NCBI GenBank assembly: GCA_963791145.1 | Contig: CAWBRT010000011.1 | Span: 682,001 to 746,000, forward strand | From: CAWBRT01 sp963791145 | GTDB taxonomy: Bacteria; Acidobacteriota; Terriglobia; Terriglobales; Acidobacteriaceae | Reading direction: 5' to 3' | DNA: 64,000 nucleotides | In this document: positions 43,775-51,880 of the stretch, one piece after another | How positions within the stretch are numbered: position 1 is the first letter of the stretch | How the letters are laid out: each line of letters begins with the position of its first letter | Made by a program: the position numbers and the translations under genes | Notes under the pieces: model-generated | Databases searched by the model: none | Told to the model about the DNA's origin: nothing | The model's input: the letters and a program-made list of their open reading frames with translations, nothing else

Positions 43775-44966
43775 TCAGCGCGAATACTTTCGCAGGTCGA
43801 ACTTACGGCGGAAGACGTGGCGCGCCAGCATGTTCAACTGCGCCTCGGTGGTTCCGCCGCCGATCTTGAACATGCGCACGTCACGATACATGCGCTCGAT
43901 CGGCAAATCTTCGGAGTAGCCGCTCGCGCCGAACATCTGCAGGCTGTCGCTTACCACCTGCACGGCCGCGTCGCCGACAAAGGCCTTGGCCATGGAGGCT
44001 TCATGCATCTGCGGCATCTGAACGTTGTTCGGGAGGTTGCGGGCGTTGCAAGCGGCCTGGCAGACCAGCAGATGCGCGGCGGCCAGCTTGATCTCCGATT
44101 GCGCCATCTCCCACTGCAATCCCTGGAATTCGGAGAGCGTTTTGCCGAAGGCCTTGCGCTGCAGCATGTACTCCACCGCCAGGTCATGCGCTCCCATGGC
44201 GATGCCGAGCGCGACCGCACTGGCGCCGACGCGCTGGCCGTTGTAGCCCCACATCAGCTTCTTCATGCCTTCCTGTCCGTCGCCCATCACCACGACGTTT
44301 TCTTTCGGCACGACGCAGTCGTCGAAGAGAAGCTCCGTCTCGGGAATCCCCCGCAGCCCCATTGCTTTCTCGACTCTGCCGAAGGTAAACCCCGGTGTAC
44401 CCTTGTCGACCAGAATGCCTCCGATTCCGAGCTCCCGGCCATCGTCGAAGAAGCGCACGAAAATCAGGTTCGTCCGGGAAATGCCGCCGCCGGTGATCCA
44501 GTGTTTGCGGCCGTTGATGACCCAGCAATCGCCCTTCTTGTCGGCCCGGGTGGTCAGATCGGTGAGCGCGGTGCCCGCTTCCGGCTCGGTCATGCCGATG
44601 GCCGGCTTGTCGCCTTCCACCAGAATGCGGTGGGCCACCATCTTGCATTGCTCTTCTGTGCCGTAAGCCATGATGCAGCCGAGCGCGCCCATGTTGGTTT
44701 CCACGATCAAGCGCGCGGTCACGCCGCAGTACTTGGCAACGGTTTCGATGGCGAGGATGGCATCGAATCAGAGGACATTCCGGCCCGCCGAACTTCTCGG
44801 GAATGGTCATGCCGAGAACGCCCATCTTCCTGAGCAGCTCAAGGTTCTCGTAAGGATATTCGTGATTTTTGTCCCACCGCGAGGCTTTGGGAGCAAATTC
44901 CCGCTTGCCCAGCTCCTCCAAATCTTCAATGATCCGCTTCTGTTCTTTGCTGAGGGAGAAGTCCAT
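43775..44966 (-). CDS. Acyl-CoA dehydrogenase, frameshifted
   Basis: A FAD-dependent acyl-CoA dehydrogenase, about 395 residues after joining. The 5' part has MDFSLSKEQKRIIEDLEELGKRE and LGMTIPEKFGGPECP. After an extra base near 44757 the rest reads DAILAIETVAKYCGVTARLI, then AIGMTEPEAGTALTD, HWITGGG and FGKTLSEFQGLQWEMA, ending YRDVRMFKIGGGTTEAQLNM with the family's closing helix. ATG 44966 is preferred because ggagg sits six bases upstream. It is last in the sigma-54-linked operon with AtuA-type genes, which suggests oxidation of an unusual branched or terpenoid-like acyl-CoA. Confidence 0.87.
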
Positions 44967-45218
44967 TCCCATCCTCCGAGCTGCCGGTTGAGATGTCAGG
45001 AATATCGAGCGGGAATCGCGCTGCTAGGCGCGAATCACCATGGGCCACCAAGATATCACCGAATGGCTATGAAGAGGCAGGCGTGCTTACGCCGGAAGGA
45101 ATGCCGGGGAGATGGTCACTTCGATCCGTTGCAGACGAGGTCGCGGGGCTTCGTCCAGGAGATATTCAGACTGATCCCCACGGGCTGCCACGCGACCCGC
45201 CCGAAAAACAACGGGGCA

Positions 45219-45528
45219 CTACTTGTCGGGAATCTCCAGGTCGCCCATCGCGGAGGCCAGGCACTTGCCGTGCAGATCGAGCGCCAGCGTCCGCGTCACG
45301 CCTCCGCCCAGGGCTTTGTACATGACGAAGTTCAAGGCCGCGACGTTCGGCATTTCGTAGCGCACCACTTCTCCTTTGACAACACCGGAGAAATGTTCCT
45401 TCACCCGTTCGGCGGTGACGTACCGCTCGCAGCAACGGGTAGTTCTTTTCGTCATAGGCAATCACCGAGATGTTGGAGGTGTCGCCCTTGTCGCCGGTGC
45501 GGGAATGTGCAATGTCGCGCAGTTTCAT
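45219..45528 (-). CDS. AtuA-associated small ferredoxin-fold-like protein, frameshifted
   Basis: A small protein of about 103 residues that usually accompanies, or is fused to the end of, DUF1446/AtuA proteins. The 5' frame reads MKLRDIAHSRTGDKGDTSNISVIAYDE and LLR; after a break near 45430 the other frame reads ERYVTAERVKEHFSGVVKGEVVRYEMPNV-type sequence and ends GKCLASAMGDLEIPDK. Its start lies one base after the AtuA-type stop. The role is not known beyond partnership with AtuA. Confidence 0.75.
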
Positions 45529-45529
45529 T

Positions 45530-46864
45530 TCAGGCCTCCACGTACCCGATGTTGAACTTCACCAGATTGCGGGCGATGAGGGTGGACCCCATGGCCACCA
45601 CCTGCCGGGCCGATTTCCAGGCGCCGCCGCCGCCGGCGGGACCGTTGGTATAGAGTGTCTCCACTTCGTTGCCGACCCGCAGCGCTTCCTTCATGCTGTC
45701 GGCGCGGCCGGCCACGCGGATGCGCACCTCGCGAGGCCGGCTTCCCTGCGAGAGCTTGGGACCAAAGATGGAATCGATGCCGATGAGATCGCAACGCAGC
45801 TCCGTCAGTTTGACCCCGGTAAGCTCCAGCCTACCTTTGACGATCTCGATAGCCAGCTGCCCCCGCTCGACCGCCCCCGGGCCGGCATAGGATATCTGCC
45901 CTTCTCCGACATAGCTGTCGACGTAGCCGATCGAGACTTTCAGCGTCTCCGTCTTGGAACGCCCGCTGCCGCCCTCCACCTGCACGCAATCGGGTCCCAC
46001 CTGCTTCATGCGGACCTGCGAGAAATCGGCAACCACGTCGGGCGTTATGTAGGCATGCGGATCGTGAAGCTCGTAGAGTAACTGCTCCTTGCAGGTCGCC
46101 GTGCTCACCTTTCCGCCTGCGCCTGGAACCTTGGTGATGACGAAGCTGCCGTCGGCGCCCACTTCGGCTATGGGGAAGCCGAGTCTGTCCAGATTGGGAA
46201 TGTCTTTGTATCCAGGATCCGCAAAGTATCCGCCGGTGATCTGCCCGGCGCACTCCAGCAGATGCCCGACGACGGTGATCTTACCGAGCATCTTGTAGTC
46301 TGTCATCGAATAGCCGAACTCATGGATGAGCGGCGCGATGAACAGGGCGGGATCGGCGACGCGGCCGGTGATAACTACGTCGGCGCCGTTGGCGAGTGAT
46401 TCCACCATCGGCTCCGCGCCCAGATAGGCGTTGGCGGAGACGACTTTGTTGCCCAGGCTCTTGACCGGAACGCCGGTCTCGTCGATCACGTAATCCCCGT
46501 TCTTCACCAGCTCCAGCACATCGTCGCCGGTGACAGTGGCGATCTTGAGCTTCAGGCCCAGCGACCGCGCAATCTCCCTTACTTTTTCACCGGCGGAAAC
46601 CGGATTGGCGGCGCCCATGTTCGTGAGCATCTTCACGCCATTGCGGACCGAGACGGGGAGCACCGCCTGCATGCGCTCTACAAGCAGGGGATCATACCCT
46701 TTGGAGGGGTCGGTCAGCTTCGCCTGCTGCGCGATGGCGATGGTGCGCTCGGCCAGGCACTCGAAGGCGAGATACTGAATGTTGCCCTTCTCGGCTAATT
46801 CCACAGCGGGCTCGATCCGGTCGCCGGAGTAGCCGGCGCCGGAGCCGATCCTGATGGTCTTCAT
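45530..46864 (-). CDS. AtuA-like DUF1446 family protein
   Basis: A 444-residue protein of the acyclic terpene utilisation AtuA / DUF1446 family, opening MKTIRIGSGAGYSGDRIEPA and with LTNMGAANPVSAGEKV, ITGRVADPALFIAPL and LYTNGPAGGGGAWK. AtuA is required for citronellol/geraniol breakdown in Pseudomonas, but its reaction is not settled. ATG 46864 has aggagg five bases upstream; the longer open frame overlaps repeat A. It stands between a tricarboxylate-type carrier and the acyl-CoA dehydrogenase. No atuC/F carboxylase genes are visible, so a different acyl substrate is likely. Confidence 0.85.
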   Translation of the reverse strand: MKTIRIGSGAGYSGDRIEPAVELAEKGNIQYLAFECLAERTIAIAQQAKLTDPSKGYDPLLVERMQAVLPVSVRNGVKMLTNMGAANPVSAGEKVREIARSLGLKLKIATVTGDDVLELVKNGDYVIDETGVPVKSLGNKVVSANAYLGAEPMVESLANGADVVITGRVADPALFIAPLIHEFGYSMTDYKMLGKITVVGHLLECAGQITGGYFADPGYKDIPNLDRLGFPIAEVGADGSFVITKVPGAGGKVSTATCKEQLLYELHDPHAYITPDVVADFSQVRMKQVGPDCVQVEGGSGRSKTETLKVSIGYVDSYVGEGQISYAGPGAVERGQLAIEIVKGRLELTGVKLTELRCDLIGIDSIFGPKLSQGSRPREVRIRVAGRADSMKEALRVGNEVETLYTNGPAGGGGAWKSARQVVAMGSTLIARNLVKFNIGYVEA

Positions 46865-46894
46865 TTTCGCCTCCTGAGTTCTTGGAATAGAACT

Positions 46895-47010
46895 TATTTC
46901 ATAGTTTTTCAGAAGCTGCGACGAATTCCCTCGGGGGCTAAAGCCCACGTTTTTTCCGGCCGGGACGGCATGGCTGAAGCCATGCCCTTTCAAAGCACCA
47001 CTGATGAAAA
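46895..47010. repeat. Palindromic repeat A, partial copy
   Basis: 'ttccctcgggggctaaagcccacg' and 'ggcatggctgaagccatgccctttcaaagc' are repeat A blocks, with an inner hairpin ggcatggct/agccatgcc. It separates the carrier gene from the AtuA-type gene inside one operon. Confidence 0.7.
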
Positions 47011-47026
47011 TCGCTCCAGGCCGTCA

Positions 47027-48457
47027 CTAGAACGGAAAGATGCCAAACAGCGCGCAGGCAATGGTCATGATAACGGAGGCCGCGAGCAGGTACGGGATCG
47101 CGTACTTCTGATGTACGCCAAGCTCGATGCCGCAGAGACCCACGACCAGGAAGGTGGCCGGCGTCAGGGGACTGACCGGAAAGCCGACGGTCATCTGCCC
47201 CATCAGCGCCGCCTGCGCTACCTGGATCGGCTGCCCGCCGAGGTTTCTGTAAACCTCAGAGACCACCGGCAACACGCCGAAATAGAACGAATCCGGATCG
47301 AAGAGCAGGCTGAGCGGCATGGAAATGAGCCCGAGCGCGAAGGGGATATGTTGGCCCATGCTGGCCGGCACATGCTTGACCGCCGCGGTGGCCATGGCCT
47401 TCAGCATGGCGGTCCCGGTCATGATGCCCGTAAAAGCTCCGGCGGCAAGCAGGATGCCGGCCATCATCAGCGCCGCCCTGGCATGAGCATCGACGCGCGC
47501 CTTCTGCATCTTGACGTCGGGGTAGTTGATCATAAGGGCCAGCACCAGGCCCACCATGAATCCGACGACCGGATCGACCCAGCCCACGACCATGACGGTC
47601 ATGACCACCAGCGCCACGATGAGATTGATCACGAAGTTCTGCGGACGGCGAAGTTTTATCTCTTCAGGCTTCAGTTCGCGCTTCACGACGATGTCGACGT
47701 TGGCAGCGCCTTTACCCAGACCGAGGCGCTTCTCTTCCCGCTTACCCAGCAGATAGCAGACCAGGAATATGAATACCAAGCCGACAATTTGTATCTTGAG
47801 AAGCGGTTGAAAAATGGTGGTAGCCGGGAGGTGCAGTACAGCGGCGGCGCGAATGGTCGGGCCTGTCCAGGGCAGGTAGTTCACTCCCGCCGCCAGCGAG
47901 CAAGCCAGGGCGAGGATTCGCTTGTCCATGCCGAGGCGCTCATAGAGCGGCAACATGGCCGGGATGGTGATCAGAAAACAGACGGCGCCGGAACCGTCCA
48001 GGTGGATCATCAGCGCCAAGAGGCACGAACCCATCACGACCCGTGTAGGCCGCGTGCCGACGACTTTCAAAATGCGGTCGATGATCGGGTCCAGCATGCC
48101 GGCATCGGTCATGACGCCGAAGAACAGGATGGCGAAGACGAACATCCCCGCCACTGGGGCTATGCCCTGGATGCCCTTGATGATGAAGCTGCCGATATTG
48201 AGTTTGAAGCCGGCGGCCAGCGCCCCGGCGATCGGGACGGCGATCAGTGCGATCAGCGGCGACATCACGTCGGTCATGATGACGGCCAGCAGGACCAGAA
48301 TGGTGGCCAGTCCAAGCAGCGCCAAGTGAGAATTCCCCAGGCGAAATACCAGGCTGAGGATAATCAGCACAACCGCAAGGACCAACCCTGACACTCTCAG
48401 CCAGCCTTTATCGGTCGATGGCTCCGGCGGTGAAGCTGCGGTTGGAGTGCTTCCCAT
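47027..48457 (-). CDS. CitMHS/NhaC-like carboxylate transporter
   Basis: A 476-residue membrane carrier with about 12 helices, similar to citrate-Mg2+:H+ or CitMHS family symporters. Motifs include LDGSGAVCFLITIPAMLPLYERL, YLPWTGPTIRAAAVL and the C-terminal repeat MTGTAMLKAM, LLFDPDSFYFGVLPV and GFPVSPLTPATFLVVGL. ATG 48457 has aaggag seven bases upstream. It is the first gene after the sigma-54-type promoter and so probably the main target of the adjacent activator. Confidence 0.85.
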   Translation of the reverse strand: MGSTPTAASPPEPSTDKGWLRVSGLVLAVVLIILSLVFRLGNSHLALLGLATILVLLAVIMTDVMSPLIALIAVPIAGALAAGFKLNIGSFIIKGIQGIAPVAGMFVFAILFFGVMTDAGMLDPIIDRILKVVGTRPTRVVMGSCLLALMIHLDGSGAVCFLITIPAMLPLYERLGMDKRILALACSLAAGVNYLPWTGPTIRAAAVLHLPATTIFQPLLKIQIVGLVFIFLVCYLLGKREEKRLGLGKGAANVDIVVKRELKPEEIKLRRPQNFVINLIVALVVMTVMVVGWVDPVVGFMVGLVLALMINYPDVKMQKARVDAHARAALMMAGILLAAGAFTGIMTGTAMLKAMATAAVKHVPASMGQHIPFALGLISMPLSLLFDPDSFYFGVLPVVSEVYRNLGGQPIQVAQAALMGQMTVGFPVSPLTPATFLVVGLCGIELGVHQKYAIPYLLAASVIMTIACALFGIFPF

Positions 48458-48574
48458 CACCAATCTCCTTTTGCTCCGCCTCGCCACATCCGGTCGCAGG
48501 GAGGACGGCGAGCTGCTTCCGTGAGGAGGCGGATCAGTCGTTTCCAAGTCGTTCGGCTATTCGGCTGGATTTTA

Positions 48575-48590
48575 TGCAGTTTTCATGCCA
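48575..48590 (-). promoter_or_regulatory. Sigma-54 (-24/-12) promoter
   Basis: Read on the minus strand: TGGCATGAAAACTGCA. GG and GC are ten bases apart, matching the RpoN consensus TGGCAC-N5-TTGCA at all but two of the fixed positions. It lies 118 bases upstream of the carrier start and directly after the sigma-54 activator gene, with an AT-rich stretch (48662-48720) upstream where the activator could bind. Confidence 0.75.
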
Positions 48591-48713
48591 GGGCTTGATC
48601 GGGGCTGTAGATAGGAAAAAGGCTTATAGAACAGTGACTTGCCGAAGTCATGGCGCGCGGTAATTCTAATATTTTGTAAATCAAATCTTATATTTCTAGA
48701 ATTATGGAATTCA

Positions 48714-50105
48714 CTATTTGCACTTGTTATATAAGGTAGCCAGGGAAATGCCGAGCTGCGCCGCGACAGTTTTCTTGGCCTCCAGCGTGTCGCCGTATTT
48801 GCCAAGCATGGATCGAATGACGGCCCGCTGGGTATCAGCGATCAATTTCTTCAGGGTGCCGGGGCCGCTCATGGCCGCCAGGATGGAATCGTCGCTGCGG
48901 TTGCTCTGCGTCTGCGACTTGGGGAGATGGAGGGTGGTGATGGCGCCCCGGTCGCAGGTGTAGGCGGCGAACTCCACCACGTTTTTCAACTCACGGATGT
49001 TTCCCGGCCAACTGTAGCCGAGGACTTGTTCCAGGACGGAGGGATGGAATGTCCAGTATTTCCCGTTCTTCTGCCCCCACTTCACGAGGAAGTATTCCGC
49101 CAGAAGTATGGCGTCAGAGGCTCTGTCTCGCAGGGGCGGGACCTCCAGGCTCATGACGTTCAAGCGGTAGTAGAGGTCTTCGCGGAATTTTCCCTGTCTG
49201 GTCAGCTCCAGAAGATTCTTGTTGGTGGCGGCGATGACGCGGACATCAATGGGACATTCGGCGTGATCACCCACCCGGCGGACGGTGCGTTCCTGCAAGA
49301 CGCGCAGCAGTTTGGCCTGCATGTCGTAGGACAGCTCGGCGATCTCATCCAGCATGATAGTCCCGCCCTCGGAGACCGAGAACAAGCCGATCTTTCCGCC
49401 CTTGCGGGCGCCGGTGAAAGCGCCCTCCTCGTAGCCGAACAGCTCGCTTTCCAGCAATGCGGAATTGAGGGTTGAGCAGTTCACCGCTACGAAAGGCAGT
49501 TCCGCCCGGCTGCTGGCGTTGTGTATGGCCTGGGCGAAGAACTCCTTGCCGGTACCGCTTTCGCCGCTAATGAGGATGTCGGCTTCGCACAGCGCCATTT
49601 TTTTCGCCATGGCGATGGCTTCCTGGGTGCGCGGGGAATTGCCGATGATGTCCTCAAAGCTATAGCGGGCCTGGTAGGCACGATTCACCACGGAACGTAA
49701 TTCCCTGGTCTTGCGTACGTGCTTCTCCAGTTCCTTGGAAAGGAGGAGGAATGGCCCCAGAAGCTTGCTGACGCTGACCCCGCCGATGATCGCTCCGTTG
49801 TGGAAGATCGGCGCCACGTCGGCGATGTATTCCGTTTCTCCCACACGACGGAAGACGCCAACCCTGGTCTCGCCGGTTTTGACGGCCCGAGGAAGGACCG
49901 CCCCTGGCCGCACTTCGCTCAGGTCTTTGCCGATGATGTCTTCCCGTTTGAGGCCGGCCAGTCGCAGGTACGCGGCATTGGCGTAGCGAACAAAACCATC
50001 TGTGTCGACGATGAGTATGCCGTCGGGGATGGCCTCAATGAAGGATATGGTCCAATCCGGATCGTTGAGGATCACTTTCAGGAGCGTTTCTTCCGCCTTG
50101 CTCAT
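48714..50105 (-). CDS. Sigma-54-dependent activator with N-terminal PAS domain
   Basis: A 463-residue RpoN activator. A PAS sensor (about 18-125, FIEAIPDGILIVDTDG) and a short coiled linker lead to the AAA+ domain (about 152-380) with Walker A GESGTGKE (181-188) and the sigma-54 contact loop EGAFTGA (227-233), plus DEIAELS as Walker B. The C-terminal Fis-type helix-turn-helix ends at the stop (DTLEAKKTVAAQLGISLATLY). It has no receiver domain, so it senses a ligand directly. The adjacent sigma-54-type promoter points to control of the carrier-AtuA-acyl-CoA dehydrogenase operon. Confidence 0.92.
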   Translation of the reverse strand: MSKAEETLLKVILNDPDWTISFIEAIPDGILIVDTDGFVRYANAAYLRLAGLKREDIIGKDLSEVRPGAVLPRAVKTGETRVGVFRRVGETEYIADVAPIFHNGAIIGGVSVSKLLGPFLLLSKELEKHVRKTRELRSVVNRAYQARYSFEDIIGNSPRTQEAIAMAKKMALCEADILISGESGTGKEFFAQAIHNASSRAELPFVAVNCSTLNSALLESELFGYEEGAFTGARKGGKIGLFSVSEGGTIMLDEIAELSYDMQAKLLRVLQERTVRRVGDHAECPIDVRVIAATNKNLLELTRQGKFREDLYYRLNVMSLEVPPLRDRASDAILLAEYFLVKWGQKNGKYWTFHPSVLEQVLGYSWPGNIRELKNVVEFAAYTCDRGAITTLHLPKSQTQSNRSDDSILAAMSGPGTLKKLIADTQRAVIRSMLGKYGDTLEAKKTVAAQLGISLATLYNKCK

Positions 50106-50317
50106 CGTCGCACCCCGGCCGCCGAGCCGGCAATCGCCTTGCCGCTTGTCGAAAGACTGAGCTCTTTATCCATGCGCATCCCTGGTGGTCGTGCTCGATG
50201 CGGGAATCATATCACCGTCTTACCGGAGACGTGGCCAGACATACGAGTGGGCTGAGCCGGGCAAAACGTCTGTGTCTTTCCGGATGTTAACGGGAGTCTT
50301 ACAGGAAGGGGACCTTC

Positions 50318-51313
50318 TTATATCTCAGAGCTGGGCAGGCTCATACCGAATGTCAACTGCTGGACTGTCGTTTGCGAAAGCTTGAGCGGGTTCACAATCG
50401 AGAGTGTTTCCGCCGTCTTGACGCAGTTTCTTCCCGCTTGCTTGGCTTCATACAGGGCCTTGTCGGCGGCTTGGAGCAACTGGCTCTCGCTTTCGACGGA
50501 AACTTTCGTCCCGGCAGCGGCCCCCACGCTAACGGCCACGCTCAACGGGCTGCCGTTCACATCGATTGGCGTATCGGCAATTACCTGCCGCAGCCGCTCG
50601 CCCACAGTGGCGGCATCCTTGATGGAGCAATCCGGCACGATGGCAAGAAACTCCTCGCCACCATATCGGCCGATCAGGTCGTAGGAGCGAAGCGCGGAAG
50701 ACATTCTGCGCGCGATTTCGAGCAACACGATGTCGCCCTGCAAATGGCCGTAGGTATCATTGACGGTTTTGAAGTGATCGACATCGATCAGCAGTACGGT
50801 GAGATCTTTGTTCTCGCGCTCGGTCTTGGCGAACTGGGACTCCAGCAAACGCAGGATGGCCCGCCGGTTCCAGATGCTCGTCAAAGGGTCATGGCTGGCC
50901 TGGAATTGCGTTGATTCATAGGCTTCGATGAGTTGCTGCTGCAGGCTGATGATGCGCTGTCCCACCCGCAAACGCGCCTGGAGCTCTGCGATCTGTATGG
51001 GCTTGGTCAGATAGTCGTCCGCGCCGGCGTCGAGACCTCTGAGGATTTCCTGCTGCTTGTTCTTGGAGGTGAATAGCAAGATGTAAACGTAGGGGCAGTC
51101 TTTTCGCGACCGCACTCTGGAACACAGTTCGACGCCGTCTATTCCCGGCATGACCCAGTCCAGAATAGCCAGGCTCGGCGCGTCCTTGTTCTGCAGCAAC
51201 TCCCAGGCCTCCTGGCCGTTGGCGGCGAGGATGACTTCGTACCCGGACGCTGCCAGCACCCGGGAAAGAAGCAATCGCATGAGAGAGTCGTCGTCCGCAA
51301 CCAGAACTTTCAC
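50318..51313 (-). CDS. Response-regulator diguanylate cyclase (REC-GGDEF)
   Basis: A 331-residue PleD/WspR-like cytosolic cyclase. The receiver has KVLVADDDSLM, phosphoacceptor Asp52 (AILDWVMPG) and lysine in YLTKPIQ. The GGDEF domain has an intact active site YGGEEF (218-222), with the product-inhibition RxxD (RSYD, 209-212) five residues before it. A coiled linker (about 122-140) suits dimer activation on phosphorylation. It stands divergent from the hybrid kinase cluster at 51.6-57.5 kb, so those kinases are its natural phosphate donors. Confidence 0.93.
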   Translation of the reverse strand: MKVLVADDDSLMRLLLSRVLAASGYEVILAANGQEAWELLQNKDAPSLAILDWVMPGIDGVELCSRVRSRKDCPYVYILLFTSKNKQQEILRGLDAGADDYLTKPIQIAELQARLRVGQRIISLQQQLIEAYESTQFQASHDPLTSIWNRRAILRLLESQFAKTERENKDLTVLLIDVDHFKTVNDTYGHLQGDIVLLEIARRMSSALRSYDLIGRYGGEEFLAIVPDCSIKDAATVGERLRQVIADTPIDVNGSPLSVAVSVGAAAGTKVSVESESQLLQAADKALYEAKQAGRNCVKTAETLSIVNPLKLSQTTVQQLTFGMSLPSSEI

Positions 51314-51636
51314 TGCATCCTTCCCTCACCTGATTCGAGCGGCATAAGCCTTGCAGGCGACGCGCGCAGGGGCGCCTCGGAACTCAACGGTTATATCGGC
51401 ACTGCCGGTTCAGAACTTCAATTGGCTGAAATCACAGGAATTACCCTTACCGAAAACGTCCAGGAGGTGCACAACAAGTTACTTTTTCGCCCGGAAAAGC
51501 TGCCTGTTCCCCGCTCGCCGAAACTACGACGTGCTTATACCCTGGGTGACTTTCTTCCACACTAAAGTTTTGCCGCGAGGTTGCCGATAGCTCGTATTCC
51601 AGCTCTATTGCCGGATTCAAAAGGGGTGGTTTGCGT
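51314..51636. other. Divergent intergenic region
   Basis: There is no gene. The region lies between the REC-GGDEF gene (-) and the YfiR remnant/kinase operon (+) and should hold both promoters. I see no repeat or distinct promoter boxes. Confidence 0.4.
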
Positions 51637-51880
51637 ATGCTCTCCGCGAAGACATTCAACCTGCGAACGACTGGTGTGCGAACCGGAATTTTGGCACTTC
51701 TGGTAGTGCTGGCTACAGCCCCGGAAGCAGTAGGGGGAAAGCATTGCCTTTGAAATTGAGAGCGACATGGTGAAAATCGCCACCAACTTGAGAGCGGAGG
51801 CCAGCGACGTGAAGCTGAGCTCCAGACTTCTGGCGGCAGCCAGGGTTGTGGAGGGATCTCGAAACGGAGGTCGGCGATGA
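51637..51880 (+). pseudogene. YfiR (DUF4154) remnant: signal peptide joined to the C-terminus
   Basis: An ATG with a good ribosome site (aaggggtgg) starts a signal peptide, VRTGILALLVVLATAPEAV, but the frame ends at 51751-51753. Directly after, in another frame, lies SIAFEIESDMVKIATNLRAE and VKLSSRLLAAARVV, which aligns with the last 40 residues of the intact YfiR at 17511-18122 (LKLSSRLLQLAMLV). About 130 middle residues are missing, and one base disturbs the joint. The remnant's stop overlaps the kinase ATG (ATGA, 51877-51880), as in an intact module. Confidence 0.8.
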
